64,000 nucleotides of DNA, taken from contig NZ_CP080521.1 of the NCBI RefSeq assembly GCF_019468565.1, forward strand, positions 1,736,001 to 1,800,000. Reading direction: 5' to 3'. Under the pieces are notes generated by a model. That model made no database searches, had not been told where the DNA came from, and was given only the letters and a program-made list of their open reading frames with translations. Positions 42,913 to 51,824 of this stretch are shown here, piece by piece (within the stretch, counting starts at the first letter, position 1; every line of letters starts with the position of its first letter). Source of the stretch: Pseudonocardia sp. DSM 110487 (GTDB lineage Bacteria > Actinomycetota > Actinomycetes > Mycobacteriales > Pseudonocardiaceae). The position numbers and the translations under genes are program-made.

Positions 42913-44280
42913 ATGACCGAGGCTCTGTCCCGCCGCGGGTTCCTCAGCCGAGGCGCCGCCGCAGGCGTCGTGCTGCTCGGTGCCAGCGACGTGCTGCTCA
43001 CCGCCCCCAACGCCGCCGCCGCGCCCGCGGCACCGGGGTACGGGCCGCTGGTCCCCGACCCGGCAGGGCGCCTCGCGCTTCCGCAGGGCTTCCGCTACTC
43101 GATCGTCACGGAGGCCGGAGTCACCAAGCTCGACTCGGGCGAGCCGACCCCGAGCCACCACGACGGCGCAGGCGCGTTCCGCGGGCGGGCGGGTGGCACC
43201 ACGATCGTCTACAACCACGAGATCCGCGATCCCTTCGCCACGACGCCGCTGCCAGTGCCGCACCGCGACGGCGTGACCTACGACCCGGGCAGCGCGGGCG
43301 GCTGCACGATCGTCGAGACCGACCGGGACGGCAACCGCGTCCGGGAGTACGTCGGCGTCGCCGGGACCTCCACGAACTGCGCGGGCGGGATCACGCCCTG
43401 GAACACCTGGCTGACCTGCGAGGAGACCGAGGATCGGGCCGGCGCGGGCGGGCGGACGAAGGACCACGGGTACGTGTTCGAGGTCGACCCGTTCGACATG
43501 GCGGCCAACCGCGACCCGCAGCCGATCAAGGCGCTCGGGCGGTTCTCGCACGAGGCCGTCGCGGTCGACCCGATGCGCGGCGACATCATCCTCACCGAGG
43601 ACGCCTCGAACCCCAACGGCCTGCTGTACCGCTGGGCGCCGCCGCGGGGCTACCGGGGGCGCAAGGGCGGCCTGCGCGCGCTCGGCCCGACCGACGGTGA
43701 CTTCGGTGCGATGCGGTGCACCGACGCCGCCGGGGCGCACGTGGACGACCTGTCGCGGGCCATCGAGGTCGGCACGACCTACGACGTGAAGTGGGTCCCG
43801 GTGCCCGACCGCGACGCGCGCACGACCTCCACCCGCAACCAGTTCGGGCCGGCGGAGATCACCCGTGGGCGCAAGTTCGAGGGCGCGTGGTGGGGCGACA
43901 ACGGGGCGTACATCGTCACGAGCTACGCGCGCGAGGAGAGCCCGGTGCCGCACGACGGGCAGGTGTGGTTCTACGACCCGAGGCGCTCCACGCTCACCCT
44001 GAAGCTGCGGTTCGCGCCAGGCGGCGAGTTCGACGGACCGGACAACATCACCGTCTCCCCGTGGGGCGGGCTGATCCTCGCAGAGGACGGCGAGGGCGTG
44101 CAGCACCTGGTGGCCGTCACGGAGGGCGGCGAGGCGTTCGAGCTGGCCCGCAACCAGGTGGTGGGTGACAGCGAGTTCGCGGGGCCCGTCTACTCACACG
44201 ACCGGAAGGTGCTGTTCGCGAGCATCCAGACCCCGGGGATCATGTACGCGATCACGGGCCCGTGGAGGAACCAGCGCTGA
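42913..44280 (+). CDS. PhoX-family (DUF839) phosphatase-like Tat-exported protein, copy 2
   Basis: A 455-residue paralogue of the protein at 39485, clearly alignable along its length. The Tat signal is LSRRGFLSRGAAAGVVLLG and ends in an AAAA-rich cleavage region. Shared landmarks are YNHEIRD, GTSTNCAGGITPWNTWLTCEET, GRFSHEAVAVDP, LTEDASNPNGLLYRW and GPDNITVSPWGGLILAEDG. GGAGATCC lies just before the ATG. It likely arose by duplication of the phoX gene, with the cds1-like gene and palindromic repeats now between the copies. Confidence 0.85.
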   Translation: MTEALSRRGFLSRGAAAGVVLLGASDVLLTAPNAAAAPAAPGYGPLVPDPAGRLALPQGFRYSIVTEAGVTKLDSGEPTPSHHDGAGAFRGRAGGTTIVYNHEIRDPFATTPLPVPHRDGVTYDPGSAGGCTIVETDRDGNRVREYVGVAGTSTNCAGGITPWNTWLTCEETEDRAGAGGRTKDHGYVFEVDPFDMAANRDPQPIKALGRFSHEAVAVDPMRGDIILTEDASNPNGLLYRWAPPRGYRGRKGGLRALGPTDGDFGAMRCTDAAGAHVDDLSRAIEVGTTYDVKWVPVPDRDARTTSTRNQFGPAEITRGRKFEGAWWGDNGAYIVTSYAREESPVPHDGQVWFYDPRRSTLTLKLRFAPGGEFDGPDNITVSPWGGLILAEDGEGVQHLVAVTEGGEAFELARNQVVGDSEFAGPVYSHDRKVLFASIQTPGIMYAITGPWRNQR

Positions 44281-44284
44281 CGCC

Positions 44285-45406
44285 TCAGAGCGCTCGCCGG
44301 GCCAGCGCGGCGAGCGCAAGGCCCGCCACGGCACACAGCCCGATCGCCGCGGACAGGGAGCTGGCCGCGGCGATCGCACCGACGGCGGGTGGCCCGCTGA
44401 ACGAGCCGGCGTAGCCGACGACGGTGACGGCCGCGATCGCGCTCGCCGGGTTGGCGGCCTCGGGCGCCGCGCCGATCACCGTTGGTGCGACCAGCGCGAT
44501 CCCGGCACCGAGCACGGCCCACCCGGCGACCGCAGCCGGAACCGACGGGGCGAGCGTCACCAGCGCCGTGCCGGCCGCCGCGACGAGGCCACTGGTCCGC
44601 ACCACACGCACTCGGCCGACGCGTGCCGCGATCCGGTCACCGAACAGGCGCACGACGGCGAGCGCCGCCACCGTCGCCGTGTAGCCGGCGGCGGCGAGGC
44701 CGGCGCTCGCTCCGTGCTCGGTGCGCAGGTGGATGCCGGCCCACGCCGCGGCAGCGCCTTCGACGAGGAACCCGCAGAACGCGACGGCGCCGATCAGGAC
44801 GAGTCGCCGGTCCGGCCGCGCGAGCAGCCGCGGTGCGGCGCCAGCTGCTGTCGGCGCCGCCACGGCGGCGGGCAGCGCGGCGAGGGCGGCGACCGTCCCG
44901 ACCGCCGCGAAGTGCACCGGGAGCGGGACGCCGGCCGTGGCCGCCGCGGTGGCCACGGCGGCGCCGAGCAGCACGCCAGCGCTCTGCCCGGCGTGCAACG
45001 TGGCCAGCACCGGGCGATGCGCTCGTGACTCGAGCCGGACGCCCGCGGTGTTCATGGCGACGTCGACCACGCTGTTCGCCGCGGCCCACCCGGCGGCGGC
45101 CAGAACGAGGACGCCGAGCGAGGGCGCGATGGCGAGCACCGGCACCCCGCCCGCGTAGAGCGCGAACCCCAGCCGGAGGCCGCGCCGGCAGCCCAGCAGG
45201 GCGACGAGCGCCGCTCCCGCGGGCAGGCCGGCCAGCGCGCCGCCCTCGATGCCCAGCACGACGAGCGCGACGTCGGCGATCGACAGGTCGAGGCGCTGCG
45301 CGGTGTCCGGGAGCCGGGCGGCCCACGTCGCGGTGAGCACGCCGGTGGCGAGGAAGACCGTGACGTGGGAAGCGAGCACATCACAAGTGCAACCCTCGGC
45401 AGCCAT
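44285..45406 (-). CDS. MFS transporter
   Basis: A 373-residue major facilitator with about 11-12 hydrophobic segments; it is somewhat short for the family. A conserved loop region near the second and third helices reads GIEGGALAGLPAGAALVALLGCRRGLRLG, consistent with MFS motif A in weakened form. The last helices are Ala-rich, ending LALAALARRAL. It is divergent from a LysR regulator across 43 bp, so the regulator probably controls it. Export or import of a small metabolite is likely; the substrate is unknown. Confidence 0.82.
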   Translation of the reverse strand: MAAEGCTCDVLASHVTVFLATGVLTATWAARLPDTAQRLDLSIADVALVVLGIEGGALAGLPAGAALVALLGCRRGLRLGFALYAGGVPVLAIAPSLGVLVLAAAGWAAANSVVDVAMNTAGVRLESRAHRPVLATLHAGQSAGVLLGAAVATAAATAGVPLPVHFAAVGTVAALAALPAAVAAPTAAGAAPRLLARPDRRLVLIGAVAFCGFLVEGAAAAWAGIHLRTEHGASAGLAAAGYTATVAALAVVRLFGDRIAARVGRVRVVRTSGLVAAAGTALVTLAPSVPAAVAGWAVLGAGIALVAPTVIGAAPEAANPASAIAAVTVVGYAGSFSGPPAVGAIAAASSLSAAIGLCAVAGLALAALARRAL

Positions 45407-45449
45407 GACGGCAAATACGAAGTGGGCATGGCAGTTCTAAACTCGGCGC

Positions 45450-46361
45450 ATGCTGGACGTCGACCGGCTCGTCACGTTGCGCGCGGTGATCGTCGCGGGC
45501 TCGTTCTCAGCTGCGGCCCGGGAGCTGCACCTCACGCAGCCCGCCGTGTCCCGTCAGGTGGCGCTGCTGGAGCGGCAGGTCGGTGTCGAGCTCGTGCGGC
45601 GCACCCGCCGCGGCGTACACCCGACCGAGGCCGGGCGGGTGCTGGCGGGGCACACGGACGCGGTGGTCGGGCGGCTCGAGCTCGCCGAGGCCGAGGTCGC
45701 GGAGCTCGCGGGCGTGCGCAGGGGCACCCTGCGGCTGGGCTCGTTCTTCACCGCGCTCGTGCACCTCTCGACGGAGCTGGGTGCGGTGTTCGGCGAGCAG
45801 CACCCCGAGGTGGTCATCACCGACGACCTCGTCGACCGTCGCGAGGCGCTGGCGAAGGTGGCGGCCGGGTCGCTCGACCTCGCGATCGTCTTCGAGCACG
45901 ACGCGGAACCCGGCCCGGCCGGGGGCGAGGAGATCGCCATCGTCCCCCTGTTCGACGACCCGCTGCGGGTGCTGCTGCCGGCCGGCCACCCGTGCGCCGA
46001 CCGATCCGCGGTCGACCTGCGCGACCTCGTGGCCGACACGTGGGTCCGAGCCCACGACGGTTCGGCCGCCCGACTCGTGGACCGGGTGCTCGGGGCCGCC
46101 GACATCGCCCCTCCGGTCCTGCTCGCCGGGCACGGCGACGAGCCGATCGAGGCCCAGGCACTGGTCGCGGCGGGCAGGGCGGTCACGGTCGCGCACGCGC
46201 TCAACGTGATCAGCGTGCCGGCCCGCATCGCCGTCCGTCCGGTCAGCGGCCTCCGCGCCGCACGGCACGTCCAGGCGGCGGTGCTGCGGGACCAGCGCAG
46301 CCCGCTCGTCCTGGCAGCCCTCGAGGCCCTCCGGAAGATCCGCCCGCTGGTCGAGCCGTGA
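45450..46361 (+). CDS. LysR-family transcriptional regulator
   Basis: A 303-residue LTTR. The N-terminal helix-turn-helix is canonical (LVTLRAVIVAGSFSAAARELHLTQPAVSRQVALLERQVGVELVRR). The periplasmic-binding-like effector domain follows (LRLGSFFTALVHLSTEL...). It is divergent from the MFS gene, the classic LTTR arrangement, so activation of that transporter by a small-molecule inducer is the simplest model. Confidence 0.92.
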   Translation: MLDVDRLVTLRAVIVAGSFSAAARELHLTQPAVSRQVALLERQVGVELVRRTRRGVHPTEAGRVLAGHTDAVVGRLELAEAEVAELAGVRRGTLRLGSFFTALVHLSTELGAVFGEQHPEVVITDDLVDRREALAKVAAGSLDLAIVFEHDAEPGPAGGEEIAIVPLFDDPLRVLLPAGHPCADRSAVDLRDLVADTWVRAHDGSAARLVDRVLGAADIAPPVLLAGHGDEPIEAQALVAAGRAVTVAHALNVISVPARIAVRPVSGLRAARHVQAAVLRDQRSPLVLAALEALRKIRPLVEP

Positions 46362-46436
46362 CGGCGCCAGGCGAACGCTGGCCGATTAGCGGAGGTTGGG
46401 GCGTCGGCCCTACTCGACTGCCGGGGAACGCCTCCT

Positions 46437-47807
46437 TCAGGCGTAGACGCGGGGCGCGGCGGCGCCCGCCATCGGCACCGCGCGGCGTTCCAGCTTTGCC
46501 GCCGCGGCCAGCAGCTCGGCCTCGGCACCGGGACGGCCGACCAGCTGCACGCCAACCGGACGCCCGCCGATCAGGACCGGCGCCACCACGGCGGGCAGGC
46601 CCGCGAGGTTCCAAGCGGGGGCGCAGGAGAGCCGGCCTGCAGTGGTCAGGAGGCTCGAGGTGTAGCCGTGGCCGAGCATGGCGCCCGCCCGCAGCGGCGG
46701 CTGGGCGGTGGCGGGGCCGAGCAGCACGTCGAACTCGCCGTCGTCCATCCAGCCGAGAACGCGCTCGCGCCACGCGGTGGCGGTGTCCGGTCGCGGCGGT
46801 GTGAAGCGCAGGACGCGGCGGCCCTTGCGCACCACGGTGGCGGTGCACCGTTCCGCGGCGCGCATGTCGAGGTCGAGCGCCTCGGCGTCCATGGCCACGC
46901 CGGCCAGCCAGCGGCGCATCCACTGGGTGGCGAGCCCGCGGGGGTAGGGAGGGTCGGCGAAGGTGACGATCGCGCCGCCGGGCCCGGCGCGCAGCCGGGC
47001 GGCGGCGCCGATCGCGGCGGCCCTGTGGTCGGCGTGCAGCGCCCTGGCCGGCCACGGGGCGCGCAGCGACAGCGCGATGCGGCGCGGCCCCGGCACGTCC
47101 AGGTCGATCGGTTCCCCGGCGAGCACGCCCAGCATCAGCGCGGCGTCCTCCGCGGTGCGGGCCATCGGGCCGGTGGCGCCCAGCCCGCACCAGTGCTCGT
47201 CCGCCCCGCGGGGCAGGGGCACCACGTGCGGGCCTGGCTTGAGCCCGACGAGGCCGCAGCAGGCCGCGGGCACCCTGGCCGCGCCGCCGCCGTCGGTGGC
47301 GAGCGCCAGCACCGCCATCCGGGCGGCGACGGCAGCGGCGGCGCCGGAGCCGCCCGGGTCGAGGGACAGGTCGAGGGGATTGCGCGGCGCCGCCTGAGTG
47401 GCCTGGGTGAAGGACCACACCGCGAGCTCCGGCATCCGCACCTTGCCGACGACGACGGCGCCCGCAGCGCGCAGCCGCTTCACGAGCTCGTCGTCGCGGC
47501 GGGCCGGGTCGGCAGTGGTGGCGGCGGACCCGTGGCGGGTGGGGTAGCCCGAGACGTCGATGTCGTCCGGCACGGCGACCGGCACGCCGGCCAGCGGGAG
47601 CGCGAAACGGTCGGCTCGGGCGTCCACGCCGCCTGCCTCCGCGAGCACCCGGACCGGGTCGTGCTCGGCGAAGGCACCGACCTCCGGGTCGTGTTCGGCG
47701 ATCCTGGCCAGGTGGGCGCGGGCGACATCGACCGCGCTGCTGCGCCCGTCCCGCACCCGCGACACGATCTCGGCTGCGGTGAGGCCGGTCAGGTCGAGTG
47801 CGTCCAT
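46437..47807 (-). CDS. Amidase-signature-family protein with catalytic Lys and Ser replaced (probable pseudoenzyme)
   Basis: A 456-residue amidase-signature fold. In the active family the catalytic Lys lies in GVPVAVKD; here the sequence reads GVPVAVPDD (Lys to Pro). The nucleophile Ser normally in TDxGGSxR is Ala (TDGGGAAR). The GGSS pair reads GGSG, leaving only the cis-Ser. The fold regions on both sides (VPAACCGLVGLKP, GSAATTADPARRDDELVKRLRAAGAVVVGK) are intact. Hydrolysis by the usual Ser-Ser-Lys triad is therefore not expected. It might bind ligands or act as a subunit. Start MDALDLTGLTAAEI at 47807. Confidence 0.8.
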   Translation of the reverse strand: MDALDLTGLTAAEIVSRVRDGRSSAVDVARAHLARIAEHDPEVGAFAEHDPVRVLAEAGGVDARADRFALPLAGVPVAVPDDIDVSGYPTRHGSAATTADPARRDDELVKRLRAAGAVVVGKVRMPELAVWSFTQATQAAPRNPLDLSLDPGGSGAAAAVAARMAVLALATDGGGAARVPAACCGLVGLKPGPHVVPLPRGADEHWCGLGATGPMARTAEDAALMLGVLAGEPIDLDVPGPRRIALSLRAPWPARALHADHRAAAIGAAARLRAGPGGAIVTFADPPYPRGLATQWMRRWLAGVAMDAEALDLDMRAAERCTATVVRKGRRVLRFTPPRPDTATAWRERVLGWMDDGEFDVLLGPATAQPPLRAGAMLGHGYTSSLLTTAGRLSCAPAWNLAGLPAVVAPVLIGGRPVGVQLVGRPGAEAELLAAAAKLERRAVPMAGAAAPRVYA

Positions 47808-47886
47808 CTGCCAACCATGGCAGCAAAGGCGCTGATCATGGGGATGACCCGCCGCACGGACCCCCGGTCGGGGGGTGTCGATCTTG

Positions 47887-48288
47887 TCAGTTGGCCGCGG
47901 GCTCGAGCGCCTGCGGCACGCCCTCCGCGATGTCGAAGAGCCCCAGCAGGCCGGTGGCCTCCAGTGCGCGGGTGACGATCCGGGAGCCGGGCACGAGCCG
48001 CAGCGTGTGCCGCCTGCGGTCGGCCTCGTCCTTGGCCGCGACGAGCACGGCGAGACCGGCGGAGCCGAGGAACGTGACGTCGGTGAGGTCGAGTACCAGC
48101 AGCGGGACGGCCGCTACCTGCTCGTCGAGGCGCGTGCGCAGCACTGGGGCGGTGAGGGTGTCGATCTCCCCGACGACGTGCACGACCCGCGCGTCGGGAC
48201 CGTGGCTGACCACGTCGAACCGTACGACCTCGCCGATCTCGTCGCTCTCGTCGGTGGTCCCGTGGTCGGCGGGGATGTCGCCGCTCAT
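47887..48288 (-). CDS. STAS-domain anti-sigma factor antagonist
   Basis: A protein of about 133 residues with the core LLVLDLTDVTFLGSAGLAVLVAA; the Ser in LGSAG is the likely phosphorylation site. GEIDTLTAPVL is also typical of SpoIIAA-like proteins. The start (MSGDIPAD) at 48288 is preceded by GAGGAG; an upstream extension in frame is less likely. No anti-sigma gene is adjacent. It is the third STAS protein in the window. Confidence 0.87.
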   Translation of the reverse strand: MSGDIPADHGTTDESDEIGEVVRFDVVSHGPDARVVHVVGEIDTLTAPVLRTRLDEQVAAVPLLVLDLTDVTFLGSAGLAVLVAAKDEADRRRHTLRLVPGSRIVTRALEATGLLGLFDIAEGVPQALEPAAN

Positions 48289-48416
48289 GCGCACCGGCTC
48301 CTCGATGTGGGTGTCGCGGACTCGGGGTGCGGTCTGTCCTCGCGGGCCGCTGTTCAACCCTACGGACGGCCTCTGAGGCGCACAACAACACCCCCCTGCT
48401 CACGCCGACGGCGCTC

Positions 48417-49769
48417 CTAGCCCGCGATGATCGACGCTTCGCGGTTGTCGAAGATCGCGTTGTCGCCGTCCGGCACGACAGCGGAGCCCTTCAGCATGAT
48501 CCCCGACCGGTTGGCGAAGATGAGGTTCCCCGCGATGTCCACGTCGCCGTCGATGTCGACGTAGACGCCGTACCGCCCGTTCTCGCCGAGGGTGTTCGCG
48601 CGCAGGGTGGTGAGCGCGGCCTCGCTGACGACGCGGATCCCGTCCTGCTGGTTCCCGCGGCTCTGGTTGTTCTCGACGAGGTTGTTCTGCGAGGTCTGGG
48701 TGATGCCGATCCCGGACTCGGTGTTGTCGTAGACCCGGTTGTCGCTGATGACGTTGTCGTTCGACTCGTTGACGTTGATGCCCTGCGCCGCGTTGGCGAA
48801 CGTGTCGTTGCCTTCGATCGTGTTCCCGTTCGACCGCAGGTACACCACGATGCCGTGGTGGTTGTTGCGGTAGACGATGTTGTCGCGGATCACGTTGTCG
48901 GTGCAGTCCTCGGCGAGGATGATGCCGTGCTTGCCGTTGTCGTGGACGATGTTGCGTTCGATCGTCAGGTTGTGCGAGCCCGTGTGCGGGTCGATGCCGT
49001 AGAGGATGTTGTCGTGGAACTCGTTGTCGGCGACGACGAGCCCGCCCACCTCGTAGCTGTACAGGCCGAAGTAGTTGTGCGACACCAGGCTGTTCGTGAT
49101 CTTCCCGCCGGTGCCTTCCGTGCGCCACGACAGGCCGTAGGACTCGACCTCTCCGTGGCCGAGGTAGCGGATCTCGGCGTTGTCGATGGTCATCTGCGTG
49201 CCGTCGCGGGCGAGCAGGTAGCCGCGGCCGTCGGCGGGCTCGGTGTCGACGGTGCCCTTGGCCGGGTCCCATGACGTGATGCACGCGCCGCTCACGTCGA
49301 TGTTGCCGCCGAACGCCTTCACGGAGGCGTAGCGGCCGGCTGTGCTCAGCAGCTTGAGCCAGCGGGTCGTCGGGGCGGCGATCTGCACGGACGTGCCGGG
49401 TAGCACCGCGAGGTCCGCTCCGAGCAGCCACTCGCCCGGCGCCTCCTCCCTGAGCAGGTCCGGGTTGCCGACGGCCTGCGCCAGCGCCGGCAGGGTCACG
49501 CCCTGCCCCGCCGAGAGCACCACGGCGTTCTGGGCGGGGTCGAAGCGCGCCTGGACGCCTTCCTGCGCGGCTGCGGCCGGCCCTTCGGGGGCCTCCCGCG
49601 TGCACGGGCGGGCCGGGTCGACCTGGACCGCGGCGGCCAGCTCCTGCCGCACCAGCTGCTGCGGCTCCGGCGGGATGCTCCCGATCACGGCGAGCGCGAT
49701 CGCGCCGCCCAGCACCACGAGCGTCGCTACGACAAGGGCGGCCCGGGCCGTGATCTGTGAGGTGTTCAT
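48417..49769 (-). CDS. AlgG-like right-handed beta-helix protein with DPH motif, copy 1 (candidate mannuronan C5-epimerase)
   Basis: A 450-residue exported protein with one N-terminal membrane helix (ALVVATLVVLGGAIALAV). A conserved middle domain leads into a beta-helix with parallel-beta repeats (NEFHDNILYGIDPHTGS, NGKHGIILAEDCTDNVI, YRNNHHGIVVYLRS, ENGRYGVYVDIDG). YGIDPH matches the catalytic DPH motif of alginate C5-epimerases such as AlgG and AlgE. It would convert D-mannuronate to L-guluronate in a polymer outside the cell. It is the last gene of the first exopolysaccharide operon, 75 bp after the beta-helix anchor gene. Its paralogue is at 55450. Confidence 0.82.
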   Translation of the reverse strand: MNTSQITARAALVVATLVVLGGAIALAVIGSIPPEPQQLVRQELAAAVQVDPARPCTREAPEGPAAAAQEGVQARFDPAQNAVVLSAGQGVTLPALAQAVGNPDLLREEAPGEWLLGADLAVLPGTSVQIAAPTTRWLKLLSTAGRYASVKAFGGNIDVSGACITSWDPAKGTVDTEPADGRGYLLARDGTQMTIDNAEIRYLGHGEVESYGLSWRTEGTGGKITNSLVSHNYFGLYSYEVGGLVVADNEFHDNILYGIDPHTGSHNLTIERNIVHDNGKHGIILAEDCTDNVIRDNIVYRNNHHGIVVYLRSNGNTIEGNDTFANAAQGINVNESNDNVISDNRVYDNTESGIGITQTSQNNLVENNQSRGNQQDGIRVVSEAALTTLRANTLGENGRYGVYVDIDGDVDIAGNLIFANRSGIMLKGSAVVPDGDNAIFDNREASIIAG

Positions 49770-49844
49770 CCACTCGCTGCTCTCTGTCGTAGGTCGAGTA
49801 GCGCCGTCCCTGTTCGACCAGCGGGCGTCTGGCGGGAGGCTCGG

Positions 49845-51824
49845 TCAGCCCGTCGCGCCGACGGGCACCGGCGGCAGCCGGCGCCTGCGGACGCCCGCTC
49901 GCCGCTGCCGGGTGGTGTGCACCTGCTCGAGCACGATGGCCAGCAGGATCAGCGGCAGGCCGATCGCGCTGAGCAGGTTGAGCGGTGGCAGGCTGAGGTC
50001 GTTCGTTCCGTGCTGCTGGATCGGCCCGCGCAGCGCCTCGAGCGCGTGCACGCTGGACCCGGTCAGGTGGAACGGGCTTCCGGGCATCGCGTTGACGCCC
50101 AGGTCGAGGGCGTCGATGCGCACCTCGTCGGCGCGCACGAGGTCGGGCGAGCGGGAGTGGATGCCCTCCGCGGCGCCGTCGATCGTGATGCCGGAGATCG
50201 TGCAGGCCGCCGCGACGTCGATCCCGGTGGTGCCGCCGGTGATCCGGCCTCCGATGATCTCGGCGTCCGTGCTCGCGGTCCGCACCGCGTCCGATGCGAC
50301 GTTGCGCGCCATGAGGTCCGCGATCACCACGCCCGTGGTGCCAGGGGTCGTCACGACACCGTCGCGCCCGCCCTCCACGACGAGCCCCGCCAGGCGGATG
50401 CCCACGGCACCGCGCTCGACCCGCACGGCCGCGCGCGAGTCGCTGATCCGCACGCCGCTGAGGAGGACGTGCTTGCCGCCGATGCCGACGCCCGCCACGC
50501 GGGATCCGTCGATCGACGAGTCGCGCAGCTCGAGCCCGTCGGTGCTCTTCTCGACCACGACACCGCGCCGGCCCCCGGACGTACGCACGTGGTCGAGCGC
50601 GATCCGGGCGCTGCTGACGTGCACGTACACACCGGCGGGCTGGTCGGTGGCGCTGAAGTCGGTGACGCGCAGGTCGGTGGAGCGGTTGATCCGCAGGCCG
50701 CCCGACTGATCGCCGGTGGTGGCGATCCCGGAGAGGGTGGTGCCCGTCTGGCCGATCACGACCACGCCGTAGCCGCCGTTGCCGCTCGTCGTGATGCCGG
50801 TGACCGCGCGGTCGCTGCTCTCCCCGGCGACCACAACGCCGTTGTCGCCGTTGCCGACGGCCCGGATCCCCTTCATGGTCGTGCCGCGGTCGCCGGTGAG
50901 CACGAGCCCGTCCCCGACCGACTCGGTGAACGCGACGTCCTCGAGGTGCACGGCGTCCGATCGGGACAGCTCCACCCCTGTGGTGTTGCGCTGCAGGGTG
51001 GTGCGCACCAGCGAGCCCAGCGCGCCCAGGTTGAACGTCACGCCTGCCCGGCCGCCGTCGATCCCGGTGGACGGGGTGCCGAGGTCGCTGATCGTCGAGT
51101 CGACCGCGTCGAACCGGCCGCGCGCGGACACGGCGACGAAGGGACGGCCCGGTGACGTGGGCGCGACGGCCTGCCGGGTGGCCGGGTCCGCCGAGGTGAG
51201 CGTGACGCCCTTGAGCGACACGCGGCCGCTGCCGGTGTAGATCGCCGCGGCGTCCTGCGGGGTGGCCCCGCCGATCAGCTCGAGGCGCTTGATCGGGTCG
51301 CCCACCTCGAGCGCGGTGCCCGGGGTGAGCACGATCGCCGCGCTGAGCGTGGCGGTGCCGTCGGACGTCGCGAGCCAGTCACTCGGCAGCGCCCTGTCGA
51401 GCGTGCTGATCGTGATGGCGCCGCCGCCCCTGCCGATCTGGCGGGTGAGGCGTCCGTCGGTCACCACGTCGATCCGGTTCGTCCGCACGACGGCCATCCG
51501 GTGCGGGCGGCCCCGCTTCTCCCACGTCACGCGGACCTTCCGCGCGGCCTCGGCGCGCTTGGCCGCCGCCCGAGCGGCCCGCGCCGCGGCCTGCGCCCGT
51601 GCCCGCGCCTGAGCCGCGGCGCGCTCTGCGGCCTCCGGGTCGGGCGGGGGTACCTGCAGCGGCACCGCGACGTGGACAGCGGTCGGGGCGGCTGGGTGCA
51701 CCCTGGCCGGCGCGGGTGCCGCATTCGCGACCCCTCCGAACAACTCACCGCTCAGCAGGACGCCGACGGTCCCGAGCACCGCTCCGGCCGCGGCTAGCCT
51801 GCCCAACCGGTGCCGCCCAGTCAT
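49845..51824 (-). CDS. Membrane-anchored right-handed beta-helix protein of the exopolysaccharide operon, copy 1
   Basis: A 659-residue protein. An N-terminal membrane/signal segment (LGRLAAAGAVLGTVGVLLSG) is followed by an Ala/Arg-rich coiled coil (about 60-100), a small domain with RTNRIDVVTDGRLTRQIGRGG, and a long beta-helix (about 220-600). One membrane helix (LLSAIGLPLILLAIVLEQV) and a basic tail end it. It would span from membrane to cell surface. Its start overlaps the glycosyltransferase stop (ATGA). It may guide, modify or export the nascent polymer, replacing the periplasmic AlgK/AlgX/AlgE machinery of Gram-negatives (inference). The paralogue at 57115 is similar throughout. Confidence 0.75.
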   Translation of the reverse strand: MTGRHRLGRLAAAGAVLGTVGVLLSGELFGGVANAAPAPARVHPAAPTAVHVAVPLQVPPPDPEAAERAAAQARARAQAAARAARAAAKRAEAARKVRVTWEKRGRPHRMAVVRTNRIDVVTDGRLTRQIGRGGGAITISTLDRALPSDWLATSDGTATLSAAIVLTPGTALEVGDPIKRLELIGGATPQDAAAIYTGSGRVSLKGVTLTSADPATRQAVAPTSPGRPFVAVSARGRFDAVDSTISDLGTPSTGIDGGRAGVTFNLGALGSLVRTTLQRNTTGVELSRSDAVHLEDVAFTESVGDGLVLTGDRGTTMKGIRAVGNGDNGVVVAGESSDRAVTGITTSGNGGYGVVVIGQTGTTLSGIATTGDQSGGLRINRSTDLRVTDFSATDQPAGVYVHVSSARIALDHVRTSGGRRGVVVEKSTDGLELRDSSIDGSRVAGVGIGGKHVLLSGVRISDSRAAVRVERGAVGIRLAGLVVEGGRDGVVTTPGTTGVVIADLMARNVASDAVRTASTDAEIIGGRITGGTTGIDVAAACTISGITIDGAAEGIHSRSPDLVRADEVRIDALDLGVNAMPGSPFHLTGSSVHALEALRGPIQQHGTNDLSLPPLNLLSAIGLPLILLAIVLEQVHTTRQRRAGVRRRRLPPVPVGATG

